From positions 62,001 through 126,000 of the forward strand of contig JAQYDG010000001.1 of assembly GCA_028724265.1 (NCBI GenBank): a DNA stretch of 64,000 nt, written 5' to 3'. Shown one piece after another: positions 17,951-26,695 of the stretch. Source of the DNA: Actinomycetaceae bacterium (lineage in GTDB: Bacteria; Actinomycetota; Actinomycetes; Actinomycetales; Actinomycetaceae). A program made the translations under genes and the position numbers. The notes under the pieces were generated by a model, which was not told the DNA's origin, did no database searches, and was given only the letters and a program-made list of their open reading frames with translations. Numbering within the stretch: position 1 is the stretch's first letter; each line of letters begins with the position of its first letter.

Positions 17951-18952
17951 ATGGGCTCCCTGTTGACGAGTGCCGATATCCGCTTTCTTACCTCCCAACT
18001 CGGAGTACACCCGACGAAGACGAAAGGGCAGAATTTCGTCCACGATGCAGGTACCGTGCGCAAGATCGTCCGTGCCGCCCACGTTGCGCCGTCGAGTCGA
18101 GTTCTTGAGCTGGGTTCTGGGCTAGGTTCGCTGACGCTTGCACTTCTCGAAGCGGGTGCCATGGTTGCCGCGGTCGATATTGACCCTCGTCTGGCTGCTG
18201 CGCTGCCAGCTATTGTGAGGGTACATCAGCCTGACGCAGGTGCGCGGTTAGGCGTGACGCATATGGACGGCCTGAGGCTGCGCGGTATAGGGGATATTCA
18301 GCTGCCACAAGAGTGGACCGCAGACCAACAGGTTGAGGGCGCAGCCACTCGCAAAGCACCGGATCCTGACCTCGTCGTCTCAAATCTTCCATATAACGTC
18401 GCCGTGCCGCTACTGCTGCATACCTTCGATGTGTTCGGGGGCGTCAAGATGGCCGTTGTGATGGTTCAAGACGAGGTTGCACACCGCATAGCCGCATCTG
18501 TCGGCACCAAGGACTATGGCGTTCCTTCCCTGAAAATCGCGTGGTTTGGTAGAGCACAGAAAGTAGAGACTGTATCGCGGACAGTTTTCTGGCCGCAACC
18601 TCATGTGGATTCGGCGTTGGTGCGTGTGACTCGGTACGGCGACGATGAGGCGTGGACGATGCGCGGTATCGATCCGGCGGTAGTTGAGCGCCTCGGGGAA
18701 GCCTCCGTGCGCGAGGCAACGTTTGCTGTGATTGATGCGGCATTTCTTCAACGACGCAAAACACTGCGCCAGTCATTAGCGCGATGGGCAGGTTCTCCCG
18801 CCGATGCCGAGCGGATCGTGGCTGAAGCTGGGATTGATCCCCGATCGCGCGCTGAATCACTTGAACTCACAGACTATTCACGGTTGGCTGTGAGCCGGCT
18901 TGCTCAGGCGCAGCCGGTGGGCGCGGGCGTGCCGGATAAGCGGGGTGAGTGA
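17951..18952 (+). CDS. ksgA: 16S rRNA dimethyladenosine transferase
   Basis: KsgA dimethylates A1518 and A1519 of 16S rRNA with SAM and acts in small-subunit maturation. The 333-residue protein contains the N-terminal HPTKTKGQNFVHDAGTVRKI block, the SAM-binding VLELGSGLGSLTLALLEAG, and the catalytic VVSNLPYNVAVPLLLH (NLPY). The C-terminal HVDSALVRVTR and RRKTLRQSLARW blocks are also present. It has an insert of about 30 residues before the NLPY motif relative to E. coli. The ATG at 17951 is chosen for its AGGAGG site. The stop overlaps the following membrane-protein gene. Confidence 0.93.
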   Translation: MGSLLTSADIRFLTSQLGVHPTKTKGQNFVHDAGTVRKIVRAAHVAPSSRVLELGSGLGSLTLALLEAGAMVAAVDIDPRLAAALPAIVRVHQPDAGARLGVTHMDGLRLRGIGDIQLPQEWTADQQVEGAATRKAPDPDLVVSNLPYNVAVPLLLHTFDVFGGVKMAVVMVQDEVAHRIAASVGTKDYGVPSLKIAWFGRAQKVETVSRTVFWPQPHVDSALVRVTRYGDDEAWTMRGIDPAVVERLGEASVREATFAVIDAAFLQRRKTLRQSLARWAGSPADAERIVAEAGIDPRSRAESLELTDYSRLAVSRLAQAQPVGAGVPDKRGE

Positions 18953-20102
18953 CGTGCAGCAGGCCGATCACCAGATGCATGCCTTATGGCTGAAGGTGCA
19001 AAGGCGCCTTGATGTGGCATCTGCGAGCTTGACGTTCTGCCTCCTGAGCGTGCTGAGCGCTCCGATCCTCGCTATTCTGACGCCGCTGGACTGGACGCTT
19101 CGATGGACGCTGGTTCTGGTGCTGGTGGTTCCCGTTGCGCTGCTCGCTGCTGGCTGGTTCGCATCGAACAGCGTCATCGCAAAGGCGATTGAAAGCCGAG
19201 ATCGGGAGGAACGCCAGCGTTGGCACGCCACCAGAGTTCCTCCAGCGGCCGCGGAGTTGTTGGCTGCCCGCACAACGCGTGTTCACTACATGTCTCTGAC
19301 CATGGTGGTTCTCGCATCGGTGGTGCTCGATGCGTTGTTGCTCGCCTCCTTGCCCGCACCGCCGCGTATCGGCAGCTGGGGTCTGATTCTCGTCTCCTCC
19401 GGTATCGGGTTGGGCGCACTGGCAGCGATGAGCGCGGGCGTCTTTTCGCGCAGAACTGTAATGTGGTGGCTTGTGAGCCTCACATGGTTGGTGCCGCTTG
19501 GGCTTGGCGTTGTCGGTACAGCCCTGGTCACCGGCCGGATGCGCGTGGTGTTTTCAACGGCTGGCTCGGTGAGCCCACTGGTGAGAGTTGTTCAGGTACT
19601 CGCAGGCTTAGTCGTGATATGTCTGGGCTTGGCCACACTAGGGTTGTGGGTTGCGTGGCTCGGCCAGGCGCTGAAAGGCCGCTGGGTATGGACGTCGAAA
19701 AACTCCCCACTTGCCAAACTCGCGTCAAAATCAGGCCGTAATGAATCCGGCGTACTCCCCATGACGAGTGCTGGGATCAGTCACTTTTCCGGGCTCTCGC
19801 GCCAGGCTCGGGCGGCAGTGTTGAGAAGTTTTTTAAACTCCCTTCCCGACGAGGACGATGTGCCCGCCTCCCAGACGGGCGTCTTTGCTGATCCAGAATT
19901 CGATGACGAGGACGTGCACATCGTGCAGAGTGCTCTTCAGCCGGACCCCGTGGCGGTCGTCTCTGGGTGGTGCGTGTTGCTCGGGTGTGCGGCGGCGTTG
20001 ATTCTGGTTGCGGTCAACATCAATATGTTCATTCTGGGTATCCTGTGGCTTGTGATCTTGGCTGGGCTTGCGGTGTATATGCGCAGAGTGACGTGGGCGT
20101 AG
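18945..20102 (+). CDS. Conserved multi-pass membrane protein of unknown function
   Basis: I do not recognise this family. The protein of about 385 residues has roughly eight hydrophobic segments: two near the N-terminus (LTFCLLSVLSAPILAILTPL and a VLVLVVPVALLAAGWF stretch), four in the middle, and a final pair ending YMRRVTWA. A charged stretch with a DEDDVPA and DDEDVHI acidic patch lies before the last pair. Most of it appears membrane-embedded with no catalytic motif. The GTG at 18945 overlaps ksgA by 8 bp; another GTG at 18954 is possible. It probably shares a transcript with ksgA and ispE. Confidence 0.7.
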   Translation: MSDVQQADHQMHALWLKVQRRLDVASASLTFCLLSVLSAPILAILTPLDWTLRWTLVLVLVVPVALLAAGWFASNSVIAKAIESRDREERQRWHATRVPPAAAELLAARTTRVHYMSLTMVVLASVVLDALLLASLPAPPRIGSWGLILVSSGIGLGALAAMSAGVFSRRTVMWWLVSLTWLVPLGLGVVGTALVTGRMRVVFSTAGSVSPLVRVVQVLAGLVVICLGLATLGLWVAWLGQALKGRWVWTSKNSPLAKLASKSGRNESGVLPMTSAGISHFSGLSRQARAAVLRSFLNSLPDEDDVPASQTGVFADPEFDDEDVHIVQSALQPDPVAVVSGWCVLLGCAAALILVAVNINMFILGILWLVILAGLAVYMRRVTWA

Positions 20103-20199
20103 CGCGGTAGTTGACGCGCAGTGGTGCGCGTCAACCTGAAAAGTATCAGCCAGAGGCGTGCAAGCCGAGGCCAGAAGTGCGTGAGCCGAAGGAAGGGGG

Positions 20200-21333
20200 A
20201 TGGCGTTGAACAGGCAGGATTCAGAGCAGAACATGTGCCATCGCGTGCGTGTGAGTGTTCCAGGCAAGGTGAATGTGGCGCTGCATGTGGGTAGCATCCT
20301 CCAGAACGGCTACCATGAGCTGGACACAGTGTTTGAAGCGGTGAGTATTCGTGACGATCTTGAGGTGACGCGCGCATCTGCCTCGGACGCTATTACCCTC
20401 ACAGTGCGTTCCGGCGTGCCCGGGATAGGTGTTCCGGCCGATGTTCCAACCGATTCGCGTAACCTCGCAGTGAGGGCAGCCCGTGCCATTCAAACGCGCT
20501 ACGGCGTTGTAGACGGTGCCCATATGGTGCTCACCAAGCGCATTCCCTCTACAGCGGGCATGGCTGGTGGGTCTGCCGATGCGGCTGCAGCGCTGCTCGC
20601 AGTCTCGCACGTGTGGGGGACGGGCGCGCAGCTTCACGATCTGCTGCCGATAGCCGCTCGCCTTGGCGCGGACGTGCCGTTTGCTCTGATCGGTATGGTT
20701 GCGCGTGGGCGCGGGCGTGGTGACCTCGTGGAGCCTGTGCAGACGCAACTGCGTCACGAATGGGTGTTTGTCGCCTCATCTGTAGGGCTGCCAACGCCTG
20801 ACGTTTTTCGGCAGTTCGATCGACTCCACTCCCGGACGCGGAACGGCGGGCAGCCCGCAGCTTCGTCAGGGGCCGGAACGGAACCGGCAGTGAGCGGGAA
20901 CGACATGGCTGGCTCGCCAACGTCCTCATCCACTCCGCCCATATCAGGGGCGTATTTGCCAACTGTTTCGCTTACTAATTCGCCTGTTGACGAACTTGTC
21001 CGAGCGTTATCTGAGGGAAACGACGACGTCGTGCGTCAGCAGATGGTCAACGATTTGCAAGACCCCGCTTTGCATCTGCGCCCAGAGCTTGCGCAGATCG
21101 TGGAAGCCGGAAATCTCGCCGGGGGTACTGCGCTCTTGTCCGGTTCCGGGCCGACAGTGGCTGTTCTTGCCCGTGGGCGGGAACATGCTGATAGCCTTGC
21201 TGTTCGGCTGCGTGAGGCGTTCCACGCTGCGCGTATTCTGCGTGCTTCAGGTCCGGAGCCGGGCGCGTCGATTGTGAACGATACGTGCGATAACCCGGTA
21301 AATTTCGATACCCCGGTAAGTCCCGGTAAGTGA
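20200..21333 (+). CDS. ispE: 4-diphosphocytidyl-2-C-methyl-D-erythritol kinase
   Basis: IspE phosphorylates CDP-ME with ATP in the MEP isoprenoid pathway. The GHMP-kinase fold is clear: VPGKVNVALHVG at the N-terminus, NGYHELDTVFEAV, and the phosphate-binding loop IPSTAGMAGGSADAAAALL. The C-terminal GGTALLSGSGPTVAVLA is the third GHMP motif. At 377 residues it is longer than the usual 280-310 because of a Ser/Gly/Pro-rich insert around residues 215-250 and a C-terminal tail. The ATG follows GGAAGGGGG. The last codons are a tandem repeat (CCCGGTAAGT twice). The ABC-F gene starts 6 bp later. Confidence 0.92.
   Translation: MALNRQDSEQNMCHRVRVSVPGKVNVALHVGSILQNGYHELDTVFEAVSIRDDLEVTRASASDAITLTVRSGVPGIGVPADVPTDSRNLAVRAARAIQTRYGVVDGAHMVLTKRIPSTAGMAGGSADAAAALLAVSHVWGTGAQLHDLLPIAARLGADVPFALIGMVARGRGRGDLVEPVQTQLRHEWVFVASSVGLPTPDVFRQFDRLHSRTRNGGQPAASSGAGTEPAVSGNDMAGSPTSSSTPPISGAYLPTVSLTNSPVDELVRALSEGNDDVVRQQMVNDLQDPALHLRPELAQIVEAGNLAGGTALLSGSGPTVAVLARGREHADSLAVRLREAFHAARILRASGPEPGASIVNDTCDNPVNFDTPVSPGK
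21294..21331 (+). repeat. CCCGGTAAGT repeats at the end of ispE
   Basis: CCCGGTAAAT (21294-21303), CCCGGTAAGT (21312-21321) and CCCGGTAAGT (21322-21331). The last two are perfect and tandem, and the final T is the first base of the ispE stop TGA. Confidence 0.8.
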
Positions 21334-21339
21334 GGTCTG

Positions 21340-23247
21340 ATGCATCTGATAGGAATGCAACACGTCGGCATAACGCTGGGCTCCCGGCCAATTCTGGCTG
21401 ATGTAAACGTCGAAGTGCACGACGGATCCAGAATAGGAATCGTTGGCCCGAATGGTGGCGGCAAAACGACCCTTCTGCGCTTGCTGGCCGGAACACTGGT
21501 GGCAGATGAAGGCTTTCGGACGATTGCGCGCCACGTGTCGATTGCGATGACCACGCAGCAGGATAGTTTTTCACCGTCACAGACGATACGCCAGGCAGTG
21601 TCTGGAATGTGGGATGGTTTCATCCCCAGCAATGATGGAACCCACACCAACAATGCTGCCGCTGCCATGTGGGAGCGCGATGCGCGTCTGCGCTCTATTC
21701 ACGCGGGTCTGATGCCGGATCTGGATCTCGACGCACCCGTTGCGGAGCTTTCCGGTGGACAACGACGCAGGGTTGCTCTTGTGCGGGCGTTGTGTGCTGA
21801 TGCGGATATCCTGGTGCTTGACGAGCCGACAAACCATCTGGATATTGAGGGCATCACGTTCCTCGCCAACTATCTGCGCGCGCGGTTTGACACCGCGAAA
21901 CCAAAGGGTGCACTTGTGGTTGTGACGCACGATCGTTGGTTCCTGGACATGGTTGCAGAGCGCATGTGGGAAGTGGTTCCTGGGGATTTTCGCAAGGATC
22001 GAATGCGTCCAGGCCACGTGGAAGTCTATGAGGGCTCCTACGCTGCCTATATTCAGAAACGGACTGAACGTGCTCGCCAAGCTCAGGTTCGGGAGGAGAA
22101 ACGCCAGAATATTCTCCGTAAAGAACTCGCATGGCTCTCACATTCACCGCCAGCGCGTAGTTCAAAGCCGAAATTCAGGCGTGACGAGGCTCTTGCGCTG
22201 ATTGAGGATGTTCCGCCTCTGCGTGACGAGGTACAACTGGCACAGATGGCGACGCGGCGGTTGGGTAAAACGGTGATCGATCTGGAAGATGTGAGCTTTT
22301 CGTGGCTGGGAAGAAGAGCGCCTGTGCTGGATCATGTGACCTACCGTTTCGCTCCCGGCGAGCGGGTTGGGATTCTGGGCGTCAACGGTGCGGGCAAGTC
22401 CACGCTCCTCGATATTATTTCGGGTGCCCTCGCCCCTGGCAGTGGGCATGTGAAGCGTGGAAAGACGGTCGCTTTGGCTGAGCTTTTACAGAATACGACT
22501 GAATTAGACGAGCTTGCGAATATGCGTACTGTTGACGCAGTGGACGTGGTGGCTCACCGCATTGTCGTCGGTAAAAAAGAGCTTTCAGCCCTTCAAATGA
22601 CCGAGCGTATGGGTTTCTCCCACGAGAGGGCGTATACGCCGGTTGCCGACCTTTCTGGCGGGGAGCGCCGGCGCTTACAGCTGATGCGGTTGCTGATGGC
22701 CGAACCGAATGTGCTGCTGCTTGATGAACCGACCAACGATCTGGATACGGATACGCTCGCCGCAGTGGAAGATTTGTTGGACTCTTGGCCTGGAACCTTG
22801 ATTGTGGTGTCGCATGACCGCTATTTCCTGGAGCGTGTGACGAATCACCAGATGGCTGTGATCGGCGGGAAGCTACGCGATCTGCCTGGCGGTATCGATG
22901 AGTACATGCGACGACAAGACGAGATGAATTCCTCTGCATCCTCGTCAGCCTCGTCTTCCGATTCGCCTCGTCAGGCATCTGGTGATCAGAGCAAAACGCA
23001 GGCGGGTTCCGGATTGGCAGGCGCCAGGAAATATCAGGCGGCAAAAGACTTGGCGCGGCTAGAGCGCAAAATCGACAAGCTCACTGCCACGAAGGACTCA
23101 TATATCACACAGCAGGCGAAGTTGTCCGGTGAGGGAGACTGGGAGGGGCTTGCGCAGGTCAGTCGCCAGGTGGCGGATATTGAAGCGCAGATAGCCGCTG
23201 CAGAGGACGAGTGGCTGAACCTTGGGGCTTTGCTGGAATCCGAGTGA
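21340..23247 (+). CDS. ABC-F family ATPase, Uup-like
   Basis: Soluble ABC protein with two ATPase domains and no membrane part, 635 residues. Domain 1 has Walker A VGPNGGGKTT, signature LSGGQRRRVALV and Walker B ILVLDEPTNHLD. Domain 2 has GVNGAGKST, LSGGERRRLQL and LLLDEPTNDLD. Between them lies the charged P-site tRNA interaction motif linker. The C-terminus ends in a coiled coil (about 570-635) like that of Uup, after a Ser-rich linker. ABC-F proteins act on ribosomes or, for Uup, in DNA-associated roles. The ATG lies 6 bp after ispE without a strong Shine-Dalgarno. Confidence 0.9.
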   Translation: MHLIGMQHVGITLGSRPILADVNVEVHDGSRIGIVGPNGGGKTTLLRLLAGTLVADEGFRTIARHVSIAMTTQQDSFSPSQTIRQAVSGMWDGFIPSNDGTHTNNAAAAMWERDARLRSIHAGLMPDLDLDAPVAELSGGQRRRVALVRALCADADILVLDEPTNHLDIEGITFLANYLRARFDTAKPKGALVVVTHDRWFLDMVAERMWEVVPGDFRKDRMRPGHVEVYEGSYAAYIQKRTERARQAQVREEKRQNILRKELAWLSHSPPARSSKPKFRRDEALALIEDVPPLRDEVQLAQMATRRLGKTVIDLEDVSFSWLGRRAPVLDHVTYRFAPGERVGILGVNGAGKSTLLDIISGALAPGSGHVKRGKTVALAELLQNTTELDELANMRTVDAVDVVAHRIVVGKKELSALQMTERMGFSHERAYTPVADLSGGERRRLQLMRLLMAEPNVLLLDEPTNDLDTDTLAAVEDLLDSWPGTLIVVSHDRYFLERVTNHQMAVIGGKLRDLPGGIDEYMRRQDEMNSSASSSASSSDSPRQASGDQSKTQAGSGLAGARKYQAAKDLARLERKIDKLTATKDSYITQQAKLSGEGDWEGLAQVSRQVADIEAQIAAAEDEWLNLGALLESE

Positions 23248-23351
23248 TTCCTAAGCGCGGATCTTCAATGCTCGCCCGCTGCCCTCTTGGTGCTGCCTGC
23301 ATTGCCCCTGCACCGCCCTGCGCCGACCGTATCGTCGAGAGCGCGCTGCCT

Positions 23352-24557
23352 TTAGGCGGCCTTGCGGAAAATGCGTGTCAGTTTCATTCGCTCGCCAGTG
23401 TGGAGCACGGAGGCGGAATATATTTTCCCTGCGAGTACTCCCAGCAGAGGGATGACGATCAGCGTCACAACAACAGCAAGGATTTGTTCCCACGCGGTCA
23501 CGGTGCCAGCTGCGGATCTGATCCCCATCAGGTATGGCGCGAACCCTGGAATGATGGATAGCACTTTTGTGACGCCAGCGTCTGGTATTGGCCCGGCGAG
23601 GTACATCGCAATATAGAAGGCAATAACCTGCAGCAGGAGCAGCGGTGAGCTTACTGCACCAAGATCTTCCTGACGCGACACTGTAGCCGCCATCGCACCC
23701 GTGAGTCCGGCGTAGGTAAAGTAACCGAGAATAATCCACACCACGAGCATAGGGACGTAGTGCCACAGGTCTGCTGCGCTGAATCCTGGGAGCAAATTCA
23801 TAAATCCGCTGATCTTTAATGCGCAGATCGCACCGAGGAGATAGATCGCAAAGACCACGAGCATCGCGGATCCGATCCCCAGGATCTTACCGAGCAAGAG
23901 CGTGCGCGGGCGTACCGTCGTCAGCAGGATCTCAACGATACGATTTTGTTTTTCTTCTACAATGCCGGCACCCAGCGTTTGCGAGGCCATCACGATAATG
24001 AACATCATCAGCGACACGCCCAGAATACCGACGAACGTTCCTGTGTTTGTGAAGAGCTGATAATCGGTGGCTCCGATTTCAGTCACGCTCAGAGCTGCTA
24101 GTTGAGCAGTTTGACGTACTTGTTGTTCGCTCGGCGCACCGGACTCTTGCAGAATTGCCAGGTGTGCTGCCGCTGCCACGAGATCCTTGCCGGGATCCGG
24201 TGACGAAGCAGAGTAAAGCTTGAGGTTGTCGAGGTTTCCTGTGACGTACAGATCCACCTTGTTCACTGCGTCTTCAGGTGTGGCATCGATGCCCGTTGTG
24301 ACGCTCATAGGCGAGCCGGCGCTCAGTTGTTTGAGTGGGGCAGCGAGCTCTTGGGAATCGCTGCTCAGGCCGATGGTGTAGGTGGGTGCCTGCGTGTCGG
24401 ATCCCGAGCCAGTAGCTTCGTCCTGCATCGGGTTATACACGAACACGCGAACCAGCACTCCGGCTATCAGTATCAGCAGGACGACGATGATGGTGGAAAT
24501 CTTGATGGAGCGCGACGTGAGGATCTTGGTGAATTCGTGACGAATAACGTGTTTCAC
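23352..24557 (-). CDS. ABC-2 type exporter permease (NatB-like)
   Basis: A 401-residue membrane protein of the ABC-2 family. The N-terminus IRHEFTKILTSRSIKIS and first helix are followed by an extracytoplasmic domain of about 150 residues. At least five hydrophobic helices then follow, with the characteristic GIVEEKQNRIVEILLTTVRP loop after the second helix. This loop and topology match the sodium-exporter-type NatB permeases, but the substrate is unknown. Its ATG overlaps the stop of the ATPase gene by 4 bp (ATGA). The set tetR-ATPase-permease suggests a drug or stress exporter. Confidence 0.87.
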   Translation of the reverse strand: MKHVIRHEFTKILTSRSIKISTIIVVLLILIAGVLVRVFVYNPMQDEATGSGSDTQAPTYTIGLSSDSQELAAPLKQLSAGSPMSVTTGIDATPEDAVNKVDLYVTGNLDNLKLYSASSPDPGKDLVAAAAHLAILQESGAPSEQQVRQTAQLAALSVTEIGATDYQLFTNTGTFVGILGVSLMMFIIVMASQTLGAGIVEEKQNRIVEILLTTVRPRTLLLGKILGIGSAMLVVFAIYLLGAICALKISGFMNLLPGFSAADLWHYVPMLVVWIILGYFTYAGLTGAMAATVSRQEDLGAVSSPLLLLQVIAFYIAMYLAGPIPDAGVTKVLSIIPGFAPYLMGIRSAAGTVTAWEQILAVVVTLIVIPLLGVLAGKIYSASVLHTGERMKLTRIFRKAA

Positions 24558-25570
24558 TGCTGGGCTCTCCTTCCCAATAGCCGGCGTAAACCCCTCACTG
24601 CGTGCTGCCCATCCTGCGATGGTTCGTGACGGGATGGCGAATCATCGATGACCACGTTCTTGAAAAGATCCGTCAAATGTGGCCGGCGCGGTCCAAACTC
24701 GTGAACCGATCCAGCGTTGAGCAGAGCACGGAGGACGGCCTGATCGTCCATACCTCGCTCAAGGGTGAACGTCGCGCGCGTCACGCCTTGGAGTGCGGGT
24801 GCTTCGGCGCTGCCTTCCAGTGGATCCGGATGCAGAACGACGTTGGCTTGTATCGCCGCCGCTGAAAGTTGGGAAAATGTGGCGCTGGCGGCAACAGCGT
24901 ATGTGACGGTGTCGGTTTGCCGCAGCTCGTCGATCGTGCCTTCGGCAACCATTTTCCCGTGGCTGATGATGCCCACTCGGTTGCACAGCCGTTCTACTAA
25001 ATCCAATTGGTGCGACGAGAAGAGCGTGGAGATCCCTGCCGCAGCGGCGTCCTGGAGCACGCCACTCATCACATCGACGGCAACCGGATCCAGACCAGAG
25101 AAAGGCTCATCCAGAACGAGAAACTGGGGATTGGAAACGAGTGCAGCCGCAAGCTGAACACGCTGCTGGTTACCCAAAGAGAGCTTTTGAACCTCGTCAT
25201 CGCGCCGATCTGCAATACCTAAGCGTTGGGTCCATTCTGTTGTTGCTGCACGAGCAGAGCTAGCATCGAGTCCGTGGAGCGCAGCGAAATATTCCAGCTG
25301 TTGGCCGATTTTCATGCGGGGGTAGAGTCCTCGCTCTTCCGGCATATAACCGATGTGCTGGCGCATCGAAAAATTCAGTGGCACTCCGTTGAATTCCACG
25401 CTTCCGGAATCGGTTGCCATCACGCCGAGAATAATGCGCATCGTGGTGGTCTTGCCCGCTCCATTCGACCCGACAAACCCGAAAATTTCGCCGTCGTTGA
25501 CGTGAAAACTCGTATCAGTGAGGGCGTGCAGAGATCCAAATTGCTTGTTGAGGTTCTGAACAGCAAGCAT
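24554..25570 (-). CDS. ABC exporter ATPase (NatA-like)
   Basis: A 338-residue ATPase pairing with the downstream permease. Walker A is VGSNGAGKTTT, the signature LSLGNQQRVQLAAAL, and Walker B FLVLDEPFSGLDP followed by the switch-His region SSHQLDLVERL. The C-terminal third is the longer NatA-type extension. The ATG follows GAAAGG. Immediately upstream on the same strand is a TetR regulator gene, 172 bp away. Confidence 0.9.
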   Translation of the reverse strand: MLAVQNLNKQFGSLHALTDTSFHVNDGEIFGFVGSNGAGKTTTMRIILGVMATDSGSVEFNGVPLNFSMRQHIGYMPEERGLYPRMKIGQQLEYFAALHGLDASSARAATTEWTQRLGIADRRDDEVQKLSLGNQQRVQLAAALVSNPQFLVLDEPFSGLDPVAVDVMSGVLQDAAAAGISTLFSSHQLDLVERLCNRVGIISHGKMVAEGTIDELRQTDTVTYAVAASATFSQLSAAAIQANVVLHPDPLEGSAEAPALQGVTRATFTLERGMDDQAVLRALLNAGSVHEFGPRRPHLTDLFKNVVIDDSPSRHEPSQDGQHAVRGLRRLLGRRAQQ

Positions 25571-25742
25571 GCAGTTGGCCTTTCACGTTGGTGTGTCTTC
25601 TGCGTTACATACATTTCTATTGTGCCACACGCACATCTGCAGGCGCAGTGCATTGGCGGAATTCCGTGCTGGCGGTTTGCGTGGTCAGTAGCGGATATCA
25701 TGGTCAGCGGCTGTCAACAGCGATCCACAGTGGTCAGCAGCC

Positions 25743-26411
25743 TCAGTGGCTGTGAGTGGTGTCCTGCTCTGGTTCGCGCCTCTCAGCGTGGTCTGTAGGT
25801 AGCGGAGGATCCGGGCTCATGTTCCTCAGTCCGTTCCACAACAGGTTCGTCGCATGGGCGGCAACAACCTCGCGTGAGGGATGACGCTGCACGCTCCACC
25901 ACGTGCCTAATCGCGCAAGAGCTCCGGCTAAGAGCTGTGAATATATGGGGGCGGCATCGACGTCCAAATTGTGAGCGGCCAGAATCGGGGCAAGCAGTGG
26001 GGTGACTTCGTCAGCGACATCGTCAAGCACGGAAACAAAGCGGGTATCGGAGGATGAATTCGGGCTTTGATGCGAGATGAGGGCGAAACCGCTGGGTCGA
26101 TCCTCGATATAGGTGAGCATGGCGCTCACCACATTTTGTAGTGTGGTGAGCGGATGTTCATTCGTCTTTAGCTGTGCATTGAGCAGCTTGGTGAGGGCTG
26201 AAAATTCTCGATCCACGATCACCTCGTAGAGGCCATCTTTGGAACCGAAATGATCGTACACAACAGGCTTCGTCACGCCTGCTGCAGTGGCAATGTGCTC
26301 GATCGTCACCGCGTCGAAGCCGTGAGCTGCGAAGAGATCGCGTGCAACGTCGATGAGTTGTTCACGCCGCTGGGCGCGGCTCATGCGTGTATGTTCCGTC
26401 GTGGTGTGCAC
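25743..26411 (-). CDS. TetR family transcriptional regulator
   Basis: A DNA-binding repressor of 222 residues (213 from the internal ATG at 26384). The N-terminal helix-turn-helix is clear: AARDLFAAHGFDAVTIEHIA then AGVTKPVVYDHFGSKDGLY. The C-terminal ligand domain is not assignable. The GTG at 26411 lacks a Shine-Dalgarno but lies 6 bp after CATAAT on the minus strand, which would fit a leaderless start. It probably controls the adjacent ABC exporter. Just after its stop, three loose copies of a GCYRCTGACCA element occur within 60 bp. Confidence 0.87.
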   Translation of the reverse strand: MHTTTEHTRMSRAQRREQLIDVARDLFAAHGFDAVTIEHIATAAGVTKPVVYDHFGSKDGLYEVIVDREFSALTKLLNAQLKTNEHPLTTLQNVVSAMLTYIEDRPSGFALISHQSPNSSSDTRFVSVLDDVADEVTPLLAPILAAHNLDVDAAPIYSQLLAGALARLGTWWSVQRHPSREVVAAHATNLLWNGLRNMSPDPPLPTDHAERREPEQDTTHSH

Positions 26412-26513
26412 CTAACCATTATGTGCCATCACTCAATGTTCAGCTGCCAAAAGCGCGGCCTAGTGAGGGGAGTAGCGCGGGGAAGCGGGATGTGGCTAAG
26501 ATAAAGCGCGTAC

Positions 26514-26584
26514 TCCGCCATGGTGTAATGGCAGCACAGAGGCCTTTGAAGCCTTTAGTCTAGGTTCGAATCCTGGTGGCGGAA
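26514..26584 (+). tRNA. tRNA-Gln (UUG anticodon)
   Basis: Cloverleaf read by eye: acceptor TCCGCCA with TGGCGGA, D-arm around GGTGTAATGGCAGCAC, anticodon loop CTTTGAA (anticodon TTG) on a GAGGC/GCCTT stem, and T-arm AGG-TTCGAAT-CCT. The discriminator is A and no CCA is encoded. A TAAGAT -10-like hexamer lies at 26497-26502. Confidence 0.93.
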
Positions 26585-26695
26585 CAGCAACACTGCTGGT
26601 GAGTGCGCGGCGTGTTGAGAATTAAACTCATTTTTGTGTGTGGTGTGTACCGACGCCGTGGTGCACAGGAATGTTCACAAGGCAAGGAAGTAGGT